From Lepisosteus oculatus (lineage: Eukaryota > Chordata > Actinopteri > Semionotiformes > Lepisosteidae), in the NCBI RefSeq assembly GCF_040954835.1, contig NC_090697.1:10842001-10906000 (forward strand): 64,000 bases of DNA, written 5' to 3'. Shown here in pieces: positions 13,630-25,045 of the stretch. Positions within the stretch are counted from its first letter, which is position 1. The number at the start of each line of letters is the position of its first letter. A program made the position numbers and the translations under genes. The notes beneath the pieces are model-generated. The model had not been told where the DNA came from, ran no database searches, and saw nothing but the letters and a program-made list of their open reading frames with translations.

Positions 13630-13745
13630 TGGAAGACCTAAGGTTGCTGCTGGTAAAGGTTTTAGGTAGGACCAGAACTCACCCTGCGGTCTGTACGGGT
13701 CCTAATGCCCCAGTATAGTGATGGGGACTATGCTTGTTTATAAGT
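13630..13745 (+). repeat. 5S-type SINE fragment
   Basis: GTTGCTGCTGGTAAAGGTTT, then ACTCACCCTGCGGTCTGTAC and CCTAATGCCCCAGTATAGTG match the segment just after the 5S head in the copies at 20478 and 58338. The 5S head itself and the tail are missing. Confidence 0.6.
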
Positions 13746-15409
13746 TTTATAGAGATGGTGTTTCTGTAAAAAAATAAATAATCTGTAAAAGATTTTCTAT
13801 AACAAAAAGAAATCGAAATTATTATTATGAGTTTACATTATCAAATCCATTAAATACCAAACTCTACATTTACTACACTATGCAGGAATACTTCACAGTT
13901 GTTGTTCTTTTCTTCTTTGCTGATACTCTTTTTTTAAACTATGTTCTCACGTCTCTGTGGGTTTTGTTCAGGTTTAAAGGCATCATCTTTTCCAGCATAT
14001 GAAACTAACAGGCTGAAAAGGGTCTTTTCAAGTACGGCGTTTACAACAATAAAATTGTTACAATACTAAAACTTTATCTGAAAAATATAAACAGGGTTAC
14101 CTTTTTTTCCTGAACATTCATACTGCTCGATCTTGGGGATTTAATTCTTAAATTGTTTTCTGCAACTTTACTGGTTAATGTCTTTGTGAGTGATGTACAT
14201 TCACATGTCCAGCTGCAGTTTTTCCTCTTAGGCTACTAAGTTCAGTACCTGCTGACAGGCCTCAGTCACCATAGCAACATTTTACATGTTGACAATTATC
14301 CGCTATGTGAACGGAAAATGATAAAGCTCAAGCTGTTACTAAGCAGTATGCAGCTCTTTCCTTCAGAGCGATAAATCCCTCAGTCTTTTCAACTCATATT
14401 AAAATGTGAGTATGTCATTAAAGCTATTAACATTCAGCTGTGAACAGAACACTAGGGACAAAGCTGTAGAGGTTTGAAATCAACATTTTCATAGAAATGA
14501 AAGAAGGAAATATGTATTTCCTTGATGAGGAAATAAGCATATGTTACAGAGTGTGTGAAGCACACACATGATAAGCTCAAAAAAATAAAGCTCTGAAGAC
14601 CTAACATAGGTCAACTCTATAGCAGACTGTGACATTGAAGAAACACAAAACGTTATTCACAACATTCACATCTTGACATAAGACAATAACTACAGATGGG
14701 TCTTATGCCACTTCACAGTATACTCTATGAGTAAACAATTTTAAACTGTACAGTAAACGTAAAGTCACTATATATATATAAAAATACTCAAATGATTATT
14801 TCAACTAAACACTTTTCTTCAAATATGTAAGCAATTTCTCTTTGATAACAGGGTTGTACGCTGCAAGACCATTTGTAAATAATATTTTTTAGCCCTTAAA
14901 ATATAGCAAGACTGTAAGGCTATTTATGCACTTATAAAAGACAGGACACTTTATACATCAAAGGAAATACAGTAGCCAGTTTCTTAAAGAAACGGCTTGG
15001 TTACTTTTTAATCAAAGTATTTTAGGCATTCTGACCCTGATTGTGAAAGATGGATAGCTTATATCATAAAGTATAGATTTTTTTTCTCTCCAGTCAAATT
15101 CAAGCTGTATACAATATATACTGTACATATATACTGTAGTGTACCTCTGTCACACCTAGAAGTACTTATCCAGCCTTAACTTCTCACCTCTTTGTTACTT
15201 ATGTATTTATTTCAAGAGATGCATGCAATACCAACCACTAATGATTTGGTTAAATGATGGACAGATGTAGCTCTGGCTATGGGGACAGGCAGTCACAACA
15301 GATGAAATGGCGTCAGCACTGTTGTTGGCAGTAGGGATGAAGGGGGGGCTCTTAAGCAAACAAAGCTAGTTCCAGACTCCTTTAACCCTATTTGTAAAAA
15401 CATGCCTCT
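13746..15409. other. AT-rich intronic sequence, nothing recognised
   Basis: No exon, RNA gene or classified repeat was seen. Short AT-rich palindromes occur but are expected at this base composition. Confidence 0.45.
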
Positions 15410-15990
15410 TATTTGTTCCAAATAACTCCCAGCGCCCCATAAACTAAAAACCCTCTTCTTTGCACCAATCCCTTAACTAGTGTCAGCTCTCCAGATTTCC
15501 TCTTCCTGGAGAAGATGTGTCAACATAAACACCCAGGTCTTTTTCACGATTACATCTTTCTTATCAACTTGTCTCAGAATCGAGTTAAATGTTGCTACCT
15601 GTATGCAACACACTGCACACGTCTAGACTCTAGCCAAGGCTTGACTTTGACTTTAGTCTTTTGGAATTTTCTCCACTTGGTATCATCTGCAAACCTAAAT
15701 TACTGATATAAATTAGGAAGAGTGGGTGTTATTCCATCAATTACTTCAATGATCGCATTTGCCCCTTATCTGTACTCTCTGTTATCTGTCCATTAACCCA
15801 CCCAAATACATTACTTTTAGTTTACTGTTGTTGCTTATTCAAAAGAACACTAGCATATTAGTTAAGCCAAGACCTTCTATATTTAAAACCATGTTGACTA
15901 TCAATGGAATCTGACAGCCATACAAATAGCTTTGGTCTAATTAGTATTTCAATATCCTTTGCTTATAACAGACGTATGAGTCCAAATAAT
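15410..15990 (+). repeat. Unclassified interspersed repeat, copy 1
   Basis: This segment shares ordered blocks with 18130-18560: TTGGTATCATCTGCAAAC, then ATTTGCCCCTTATC, TGTACTC, ATTAC.TTTAGTT.ACTGTTG and AAAGAACACTA. It behaves like an old LINE 3' region, but no protein-coding part could be tied to it. Confidence 0.5.
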
Positions 15991-16229
15991 TAGTTTATAG
16001 TCACTTGGTTAGTTTTTGTCACTTTTTTTATGGCTCGTTGAAACTATCAATTGTCCAGTTAATGGCTATTATCCTGTCTTAAGTGATAGCCAGAAGGGTT
16101 TTGTTAAAGGCCTAAGGATGATATCTCTCATTTCTCTCATACATCTTCAGGGCCTACTAATTGTGTTACTAGTGCTCATAAAACACCTGACCTGTCTATG
16201 AACTCCAGTTAATGCTGGACAACATTCAC

Positions 16230-16352
16230 TAAGTTTTATCCATCCATTTTCTAACCGCTGTATTCAATACAAGGTTGCAGGTGAGCAAGAGGCTATCCCA
16301 CAAGGCACAAGGCAGGATACACCCCGAACGGGACAGCAGTCCATCGCAGGCT
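16230..16352 (-). repeat. Fish interspersed repeat fragment (ATGG-type SINE/LINE tail)
   Basis: The plus strand runs ATCCATCCATTTTCTAACCG ... GCAAGAGGCTATCCCACAAG ... CAGTCCATCGCAGG. This is the reverse of a widespread fish 3' tail that reads CCTGCGATGGACTG ... AAAATGGATGGAT. The same tail module ends the SINE at 57834-58338. Confidence 0.6.
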
Positions 16353-17739
16353 TTAAGTTTGAACAATTTCAAATATCAAACCACTGAATTTAAGCTTTAG
16401 TATGGACACATTTTCATTTCATTAGTTGTTTTTCTATAATTAATGTTGTCAAAAACAAACTTTTTGACTTAAGAGTGCATCCATGAATTCATTTCAATCA
16501 TCAAGAGATTTACTGGAAATTCCCAATTTATTTATTCATTCAGAGTCCTTATCACAACATGAAATTCACATTTCAGTGCCATTTACATGCAACTTTCACA
16601 TTTTCATTTTTTTTGTACTTATTCCAAGAAGGCAGCCTTCTTTGTCATATCTTTGAAGAGTCACATTTATCTGCCTTTTAGCACCAATGGCTGCAATTTG
16701 AAATAATTAATTCAAAGTACTTTGTAATAATGCAGTAATTAATGTTCAGAGTACTTTATGTAATTTAGAATGGCGCGATTGGTAATCGTTTAATAATAAG
16801 TTGCACCTGTTTAGGTCTATAAAAAAAGTTTCTGATGTTTATACATAAGCTTTTTTATTACACTTTTATTATTATTAAGAACGCATGAGAGCCTGCCATG
16901 ACTTTATGATAATCGAAATTGAAATTTAAATAAAGACAAATACTGGAATGGTGATTTTCTTCATTATGTATCCACAAGTTCCAGCACCCACTGAGAAGAA
17001 CTTAATGTACTTTTAAGTTTGGCATCATTCTTCATTTCCTGCATATAGTTTTGTCTCTACTGTATTAAATACCTCTTCATCAAAAAAATGAGCATTTCTA
17101 TTGCGTTACTACTACATTTTGCTCAGTGGATAAAACGCAAACTGTAATTATGTTGCACTCCACCAAAGTCTAACTTTAGTTGGTCAGGAGCCTCTGGATT
17201 ACAGTGCTACATTTTTATTAATTTTCAGTTCCATTCAGTGCAGTGTTCAGCTCTGATTACTCTGCAGTAATCAGTTACGTTTCAACTTATTTGGTTGCAT
17301 TTATTTAAAAACAAATTAAATCAAATGAAATCTAGGATTATCAACAACGTAATACATATTGTATTAGATAAGCTAGAAAATTAACATAATAATAGAAACA
17401 ATTAGACATTGTACCATTTACACACATTTACACAGCCACTCGTACAGAAGTTAACCATTTAAAATTGTTTCTCACAAAAAACACTAAGGTTAAAACATGT
17501 TCCAAGTCACAGAGTATTCTAATGGGAAGAAAAGTTCACAAAAAAAACTTCATTTCTGGCCTAAATTGTATAAAACAACTCATAATACATGTAAAATAAT
17601 CAAAGTTCCATTTCCATTTGTGTGAAAAATTCCAATTCCATTTGTATGAAATCTATTGCAATAAGACTGCATATTCCAGGGACGCAGAGTGAGCTACAAT
17701 GTTCATAAAACTGCCTTTTGAGGAAGCGTTTACAGTTTT

Positions 17740-17995
17740 TTCCAATGCATACGCCAAAAAACTGCAAATTTCCTTCCTCAGCCAGCTTAATCATCCCCTC
17801 TGACAGAAAGTGAGCTGCTGACTTTCCAATGCCCTCCATTTACGTGGCCAAGATATACTGCACACTCTGAATCCTGAATCCAAAATGTTTGGCAAGAAAA
17901 TAAATCATTACAGTGCAAAACCTCACTTAGCAGAACAGATTGGATGATACCGCCAGACACTTCGTAGATGTAAGCACCCTGGATGCTAATCAAAG
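17740..17995 (-). pseudogene. Possible coding relic of unknown family
   Basis: On the minus strand a plausible acceptor (TTCTCTTTGATTAG, ending about 17988) precedes a frame containing IQGAYIYEVSGG, IQDSECAVYLGHV and NGGHWKV. The wording is protein-like and faintly recalls the His-Trp region of Ulp1/C48-type cysteine proteases often carried by transposons. No donor, neighbouring exon or full domain was found. It may be a transposon remnant or chance. Confidence 0.2.
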
Positions 17996-18129
17996 AGAAT
18001 TTAAAGAACCCATCTCATTATTATTCAGCTGCTTCCATTTGTATTTACTGCATATGTAACAAGAGCAACCACACTAGAGACTTACAGACAGCTATATTTA
18101 ATTTCAAACAACCCAGGTGAATTCAGGAA

Positions 18130-18560
18130 TGTATGTCTTCTAAGTGAAGGAACAATAAACTGAAGTGTCAGGTGTTTGCCCGGCCCTGATTTCATTATAA
18201 GTCTTTTGAAAATTTCTCACTTTGTTGATCCTGTGTGAATCAATCTATTTTGGTATCATCTGCAAACTGCAATAACCAAATTAGGAACAGTGTGATATAC
18301 CATTAATTACCAAAATGGTAGTATTTGCCCCTTATCCAGGTGGATGCTGCACATTGGTGGTGGTGGAGAGGAGTCCCCATTACTTGCGCTTTGAGAGGAC
18401 TGTCCAGAAAAGCGCTATATAAGTGGAAGCAATTATTATTATTTATTGTCTGTACTCTTATCTACCAACCCAAATTCATTACCTTTAGTTAACTGTTGAT
18501 GCTTATACAAAGAACACTATAATATTACACCCTTTATATACCTTAAATATCAGTAAAAAA
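18130..18560 (+). repeat. Unclassified interspersed repeat, copy 2, split by a SINE
   Basis: Same block order as 15410-15990, but interrupted between ATTTGCCCCTTAT and CTGTACTCTTATC by the SINE fragment at 18341-18446. The two halves resume without loss, so the SINE entered this copy after it was already in place. Confidence 0.5.
18341..18446 (+). repeat. 5S-type SINE, 5'-truncated, with (ATT)n tail
   Basis: Reads CAGGTGGATGCTGCACATTG ... GTCCAGAAAAGCGCTATATA ... ATTATTATTTATT. This is the tail of the SINE family in its own 5'-3' direction. Confidence 0.7.
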
Positions 18561-20380
18561 TATCTGATGTTTTATTTCAAAGAACCCAGGAATGGAGTTC
18601 AGGAATGTATATACTCTAAGTATATACATTATTTTACTCTAAGTGAAAGTAAAATAAATTAATTGTCATAAGTGCAACCAACTATAATAAAACTAATATA
18701 AGAGCCAAGAACCTCATTATGAAAATGTCACAATTGTACATCCCATAATTTCTTGATGCTACTGTAGCTATCCACACTGAGATTAAAATAAAATAATTAA
18801 GGATTAATGGATTAATACAATTATGGTGTTCACATCTTAATTGAGACACGGGAACTTAAACTAGATGAGTAAAGGGTCTCGGAGACTATATCGATCAGAC
18901 TTTCAAAAATCTTTCAAAGGTTTTAGGACTATGCTGCAGACGTCAATTATAAGGATTTTGTACATAATAAAGCTGGGAGTAAGTGGAAACGCAGAAGTGA
19001 CTAGCAAGGACATTTCTAATTTTCCCCACACGGATTGAGAAAAAACAATTCGCACATCAGCAGGTGAAACTGAGGGAAAACCCACGTTTCTGTGGTCTTT
19101 AAACACTCAAGACAGAGCAATGGAAATGGAGATGAGAGAAAGAAGCACTTGAGAACTATGATGATAATAGTGTACGTGTTAAGGTATACATTAAGTTGAA
19201 ATTTCACAGGTAGATTCCAAGACAGGTTTGAAATTTTAAGAAATCAGACTGTGAAAAGATACGCGACTCAGGATGAAAGCTCAAGCAAAACCTCTTTTGT
19301 TTTTATCGCCTGTTTTTTTAAAAATATCCTAAGATCCTTAACCCTAAACATCCCTCAACTGTTCACCCATCCTTAAGAAAACAAAGGAGTCAGCTGCTCC
19401 TGAAAGACTACTGCTCTACCTGTTGCACATTGGAGAAAACTGAGATGGTGGCCACGGTTACCTCCCAGACTGCGGCCAACGGCCAACGACTTTTAGGGGT
19501 CAGGTGACCCAGCACTACAGCAACTGTCCTCGAAACTGGAGTCGTTTCAGGTTAACACTGAGATGGAAAAAAAAGTCACTTGTACAGAAAAGCTGGATAG
19601 TCGGGAGACCAACACAGTGCAGCAGGAGGACTGTCCAAGATCAAATGAGTTGCAGCTATTGGGCTTATTAAACAAATATTCAAGGAATTCAATGACACAA
19701 CCCTATTGGACTGCTGAGCAAAGCAATCCTGAGGGGGTTCGCAGGTCTGGCACAGCGACATCTGATGGTGGAGAGAGCTTACTGGAAATATAGTGAGACA
19801 AGCCCTGTGTTCTCGTACAAAGATTTCTCCAGCACACTGACAGAAACTCCTGTTTAGTCTGGCCCTGTTCACTCAACACCCAGGCAGTGTTTCTGCTCAC
19901 ATTACTACCGCACAATGGGGCACCTCTGCAGGCGGGAGGAGACCACAGGGGCCGGTGAGAGACCAGTCTTTCCTATTTCACCCCACCTTGTTTAAGGTCC
20001 TCACAAGTTTACTTCACCAATAAACGCCTGTGTGCCCTCGAGGCGAGACATGCTGGACATGGTCCCAAGCCAAATGGGAGGAATTTGTTGATTTTAACCT
20101 TGGCTTGGGCAGTGAACCCCCTTCCCAGCACTCCACGGGATGCTGTTCAAAAGTTTCTTTAAAGATAATCCATCTGTATTTGCTTCACAAGTGCATAAAT
20201 CTAATTTTTGGTAAACTGCTGGAATGGGGACGAGTTGGCTTTAGAGCCTTTTTCCTGAGCATACAATACTAGAAATGGTTATTGAAAGCATTATTTTATA
20301 TATGTTTTAATTAATTGATCGACATTATGCAAAGTTTCTTTGGCAGATCTAGACAAAAATATTATTTTACTCTAATCGTT
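18561..20380. other. Intronic sequence, nothing firmly recognised
   Basis: AT-rich to about 19380, then a moderately GC-rich stretch (19390-20110) without a supportable exon. The phrase TTCAGGAATGTAT near 18120 recurs near 18600 in similar context, suggesting a small local duplication around the repeat. Confidence 0.4.
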
Positions 20381-20381
20381 T

Positions 20382-20453
20382 CCCTCGTTAGTATCGTGAT
20401 GAGTAACCCTGCCTGTCACACGGGAGACTGGGGTTCGATTCCCCGACAGGGAG
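20382..20453 (+). pseudogene. tRNA-Asp(GTC)-like sequence, probably pseudogene
   Basis: 72 nt with the layout of vertebrate tRNA-Asp: A-box region TAGTATCGTGATGAGTAACC, anticodon loop CTGTCAC (anticodon GTC), B-box GGTTCGATTCC and a TTTT tract at 20460-20463. It differs from the usual vertebrate tRNA-Asp at about eight positions by recollection. Mismatches fall at the first and fifth acceptor pairs and at the last anticodon-stem pair, which argues for a decayed or retroposed copy. A 5S-type SINE head begins 25 bp downstream. Confidence 0.65.
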
Positions 20454-20477
20454 CTGCTCTTTTGCATGTCTATACCG

Positions 20478-20665
20478 GCAGCCATATCATCCTGCAACTC
20501 ACCACCGGCAGCCCACTGAAGCTCAGCAGGTGTTTACCTGGTCAGTACCTGGAAGGGAGACCTCCTGGGAAAAACTAAGGATGCTGCTGGAAGAGGTGTT
20601 AGCGGGGCCAGTAGGGGGCGCTCACCCTGTGGCCTATGTGGGTTCTAATGCCCCACTGTAGTTTA
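20478..20665 (+). repeat. 5S-rRNA-derived SINE head
   Basis: The sequence follows 5S rRNA: GGCAGCCATATCATCCTGCA, then GAAGCTCAGCAGG (5S GAAGCTAAGCAGG, box A) and CCTGGTCAGTACCTGGAAGG followed by GAGACCTCCTGGG (5S CCTGGTTAGTACTTGGATGGGAGACC, box C). It continues into the SINE body (GTAGGGGGCGCTCACCCTG) and stops near GCCCCACTGTAG. Such an internal promoter would be read by RNA polymerase III. Truncated 3'. Confidence 0.78.
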
Positions 20666-23185
20666 AAAAAAAACTAAGACAAAAGTCAAAACTGGGAAAA
20701 CACCTGTCAGTTGACATTTAATTATATAGTGCTACATGCTACATGACCTAAAATATAAGATAGGAAACATCCAGCTTAAGAAGCTACTTAAGATTGTGGA
20801 AGATTGTGTGTTGATAAATCATTTTCATTGTCTAGACTGGGGAAGCAATAACAAATATTGAATTAAATATTCAAGTTAAGGATATAAAGTAACACCTCAG
20901 TATTCATGATGGTTAGGTACCTTCAAGTCTCTGTAAATGGCAAATTTGCTAATGAAGGACTTCATATCTTATACAGTAGTTCCACAACTGCAACAAGCAT
21001 TTCAGAAGTCATAGTTTTGTAACAAAACTGTTAACTTTCTCAGATGTTGTTTGTATTTATTGGAAGTAAGCATGTTTCATGAAAAATGAATACTGCAACC
21101 TTAAAACCGAACATTGTTTTCCCCATACAATTCAGTCTTTTGCATGTGGAAACAAATAATTAGAACACAGTTATGAAATTATACACGTATTACACACTTA
21201 TTATACGCTTACACTCTAACAGAATTGTTTTCCCATTCTTAGTAGAGCATGTTTACTTTTTCAACTTGTTTTTATTACTAGTATAAGTGCAGCACTACTG
21301 CACTATAACACAATTCATTACAGCAGAGTAATAACTGGCGAGGAAGTAAAGTAAGTGGACAGTGCACACAGTGTGAAAGTGGGGGTGTCAGGGGGACAGA
21401 AAAGTGGGTCTATCTGTGATGCGCACCGCCCAGTTTAATTTTGGCATGTACTTAACATTTCTTTTTCATTAACCGGACACTATTTGTGTTAACTGTGTTG
21501 GCAAGAGTGATGTTGGGTGTCAGTTAAATACGGGACCTAACAGTGCTGTGGTGAGGAACAGCAGCTTCAATCAAGCCAATCTTTGCAAATTTACAAAGAA
21601 TGAAACAAGTGTGCTGAGCAGGCATGTCCCTTCATTCTTGAAGTGCAACACTTCAGACTGCTTTTGTTAAGTTAATTTTGTCTCATGTTCCTTTAACACA
21701 AAAGCGACACTTAACAGAAAACCTATTTGGGTTCTTATAGCATTACAGGACATTCGATGCAAGATGCTGCTCTCGGTTGTCCTATGTTAAACATGCTAGG
21801 TGAACAAGATACCCCTGTTTTATTATAAACCTAACTTGTAAAATTAGATAAAAGTTGTCACTTTTACACACCTTAAATTGACCGAGGTAACTTTTTTGTA
21901 AAGTTCAAGTTGATAATAAGTGCACAAACTAGAAAACAATACACAATAGAACAAACAACAGACCCTTTAGTTAAAACCATTTAAAACACAAATAAGCAGA
22001 AAATCACATTTTTGTATTAATTTGGTACTAATTTTGTACCAGATGTACTAACTAGGTAAGATTATGTAAATACTGCAGCTTTTATAGATGTTTTTCTTCA
22101 TTAATTTACAATAACTTTCAAACAACGATTAAGCTAATTTATTTCAAATCCACTATTATCTGAACTTTGTTTGACAGAGAAAAGCCCCTGATCTGCAATT
22201 ATGAAGACATGAAGTCGTGCTCATCCTTTGAAGATTTCATTTTATTCAATGAGCTTTTATGTTTCTTCACACAGGCCTGTTCGGTGGTTAACATCTTCCA
22301 TTTAACAATATAAAAGAAAATGTAGATGCAGAAAGGTCATTATATACTCTTCTCCGAGTGCTTTTCTGAGGTTCTCAATTCCTTTCAACTAAAAGATATC
22401 ACCTACACTTAAATGAAAGAAAAGAGGAAAATAAAATTCAGATAATTCTTGTGAAATTTAGGGTACCACCACATTAATAGTGTTTGAACAAGTGGTATCA
22501 AAGATTAGTTAATGTTTGCAGTTTACATTCTGATTGCATTACTCTAGGCCATATTCAGAAACCCAAGTGCAATGGGTATTGTTTGCCCGTTGGTGTTGGC
22601 CTAGATGCACTAGAGCTAAGTCAGTTATAATGATCAGATGAAATTTGTGGTTCACTTTGATTAACCTTACTAAAGAATGAACATTCAACAGCTTTAGCAC
22701 ACAGTATAAAAAGTAGAGACAGGGAAATAGAAGGAAAAAGGAGAAACAGAGACAACACAGAAGAAAGAAACACCCCACTCTTCCTCAAAGCTTGTGCCCC
22801 GTGGAAGGACCTAGATCTGATCAGTCATGGAGACCAGATTCTGGCTGAATAATCGGAATCTTATTCTAGAGAGCCTGCTGTCTCTTGCCTTACAAAATGA
22901 CAATTACCTTCACTGTGGAATCCTTGGACTAAAAAATTCTGGTGATGCAAATTTTTAGAATAGGGAGACCGACTCATTTACTTTGTGGTTAATTTAACTT
23001 AAATGCTCCCCTTCTAGCTTGTCCCAACAGTATTGTCTATCATGAGGCATGGAGACGTCAGGAGATCTGCAACATTTTCAATGCTGAACACTATGTGAAG
23101 CTGTTGTGCAAAAGCTGTGATAAGAGTTATTAACTATTTTCTGTGTCAAAGTGCCAGGCATGCCATTTTGATTTCGTTCTATATC
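20666..23185. other. AT-rich intronic sequence, nothing recognised
   Basis: No exon, RNA gene or classified repeat was supported. Confidence 0.45.
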
Positions 23186-23655
23186 TCACTGAGATGGGAC
23201 CGTCAGCTGTGTGTTTTCCATGTCTTGGCTAAAGGCTCTAAACCCCGCAACATGATCTTTTAGCACAAGTCGCGCAGCCTGGTGAAGCAGGTTCAGTGCC
23301 GACCGGAGAAGGTGAGCTTCTCTCTCCTGCCACACCAGGAGCTGCAAGGGAAGCCCGTGAACCTGCAGGTGCTGCTGTGCCTCTGGGAGCAGAAGGCCTG
23401 AGACGTCTAACCCCACCCTCTGACCATCAGGCGTCACCAGCTGGCGAACCGTGGTCACTGGCACAGCTCCAGACATGAACGGCCCTAGATCACAGAGCGC
23501 AGCTCGACCAAGCGCCTTCACCAGCGGAGACCCGCCAGAGCCCCTCTTTCTTAATAAACTGACAAGAGCCTGTTTTCTTGAAATGTACCCAGCTTTGAAT
23601 CGCCAATCATGCCTGCGTCTGGACTTGCACCGGCGGACCGAGGAACTGCAGACAA
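23186..23655 (-). other. Unidentified coding-like reading frame
   Basis: A minus-strand frame runs open for roughly 150 codons, from about 23645 to a TGA at 23186, in a GC-rich island within AT-rich DNA. Its codons favour CTG, GTG and CAG, and it contains VRQLVTPDGQRVGLDVSG and LQLLVWQEREAHLLRSALNL. I do not recognise the protein. The complementary strand also reads plausibly over part of this (SFSLLPHQELQGKPVNLQ...), so the direction is uncertain. It could be an exon of an unannotated gene, a retrocopy fragment or chance in GC-rich sequence. Confidence 0.3.
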
Positions 23656-24621
23656 GGGATAAATACGATTAAATAACAAAATGTGTGGAAACTATTTGAT
23701 TTTGATCAATTGATGGTTTACCTGTAACTTCGCCATCACTCAAAAAATACATTTAAATAAACAAATATTCATCCTTACCCAATATACGGTGCCTCACAGA
23801 ATGAAACAATTGGAAGAATTTAGAAGCAGTACAAAAGAAGCCAGTTTTGGTCCATATTTACAAGATATTAAAAACCCTTTGTTGCAATAGATTAGTGTTT
23901 GTTAATGAGATACACTCTAAGGAGTAGGTGATTTTAGACATTATTCCACAATTGTTTCTTGAGCACTCTTGAAATATGTGTCCTTTTTATAACAATATAC
24001 AATATTACAACAATATACTGCAATTCAGAAAACACTCAGTTTTTTGCACTTTCTTGAAACACAATGTCTGGAAATCTGAGGTTTTCAAAGAAATGATTCA
24101 CCCTAAAAGCTTCCACTCCATTTCATGAAAGTTGCTGAAAAATCTTTACATTTGGGCAATTTAAGAAAAATTAATTGAACCTCTCCTGCAAATTAAGGTG
24201 CCCCAGTAAGTCCAAAGTGTTTTATATCATGTGATCACTTCAGTTACTTCATGCAAGAAACCCTGGTCATTGAAGGTCACTGAAGGTTAAACATTAACTG
24301 TTCAACGGAAATGGTTATTAATTCATCACTTAACCATTCCACCATTTAACAGTGCATCCCTGGGGCACACAGACCTGCCCCCACATCAAGCCTCTGCCTA
24401 CACCTATTAACACGCAGCTCCACCTTGAGCCTGTAACCGAGGTGGGAACGGGGTTTTCTGACCTGCAGGCAGAAGTGAAATTGCATGTCTGAATGTTCTA
24501 ATGCAGAAGCTATATTGAGTTGCCAAGCCCTGCAGCTTTGGCGTTTGCAAGCAGGACAGTGGTTGGCCTATACATTTGTTAAAGAGAAGAGCAAACCAAA
24601 ACTTCAACCTGACCTTCAGAA

Positions 24622-25040
24622 GTTTCCAGTGAGTAAATATTTACTGTATACGTACTGGAAAAAAAGAAGCATGCTCCAAAGGTAATGATTTGCAGTTGTA
24701 TGGTTTGATTATCGGTGCTCTGCATCACTCTTTAGACACATCACTGCAGCACCCAGAGCAGCTTCCCTCTTTCAGGTTGCTACTGCAATGAACAGTGGTT
24801 TTACATTGGACATCATCAACCTTGTGTGAAAAGATCAGACAACGCTGCTAAGCCCTAAACAACACACTCAGACACATCTGTATCCAGATGCTGGGACATG
24901 TGCAACAGCTGGGTGTGATGTAAAGAGTCATGCAGAGCACTGATAATAGAACCACAGAGCCATACAACTGCAAATCATTACTTTTGGGGCATGCTTCTTT
25001 TTTTTCCAGTGTTTAATCATATTTAATCACTGGGAAATTT
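24622..25040. repeat. Imperfect inverted repeat of about 420 bp
   Basis: The left arm (about 24622-24760) contains CTGGAAAAAAAGAAGCATGC and TAATGATTTGCAGTTGTATG, then GGTGCTCTGCATCACTCTTT. The reverse complement of the right arm (about 24890-25040) contains CTGGAAAAAAAAGAAGCATG, TAATGATTTGCAGTTGTATG and AGTGCTCTGCATGACTCTTT. Arms differ by small indels around an unpaired centre of about 130 bp. It may be a foldback/MITE element. Confidence 0.75.
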
Positions 25041-25045
25041 CTACC

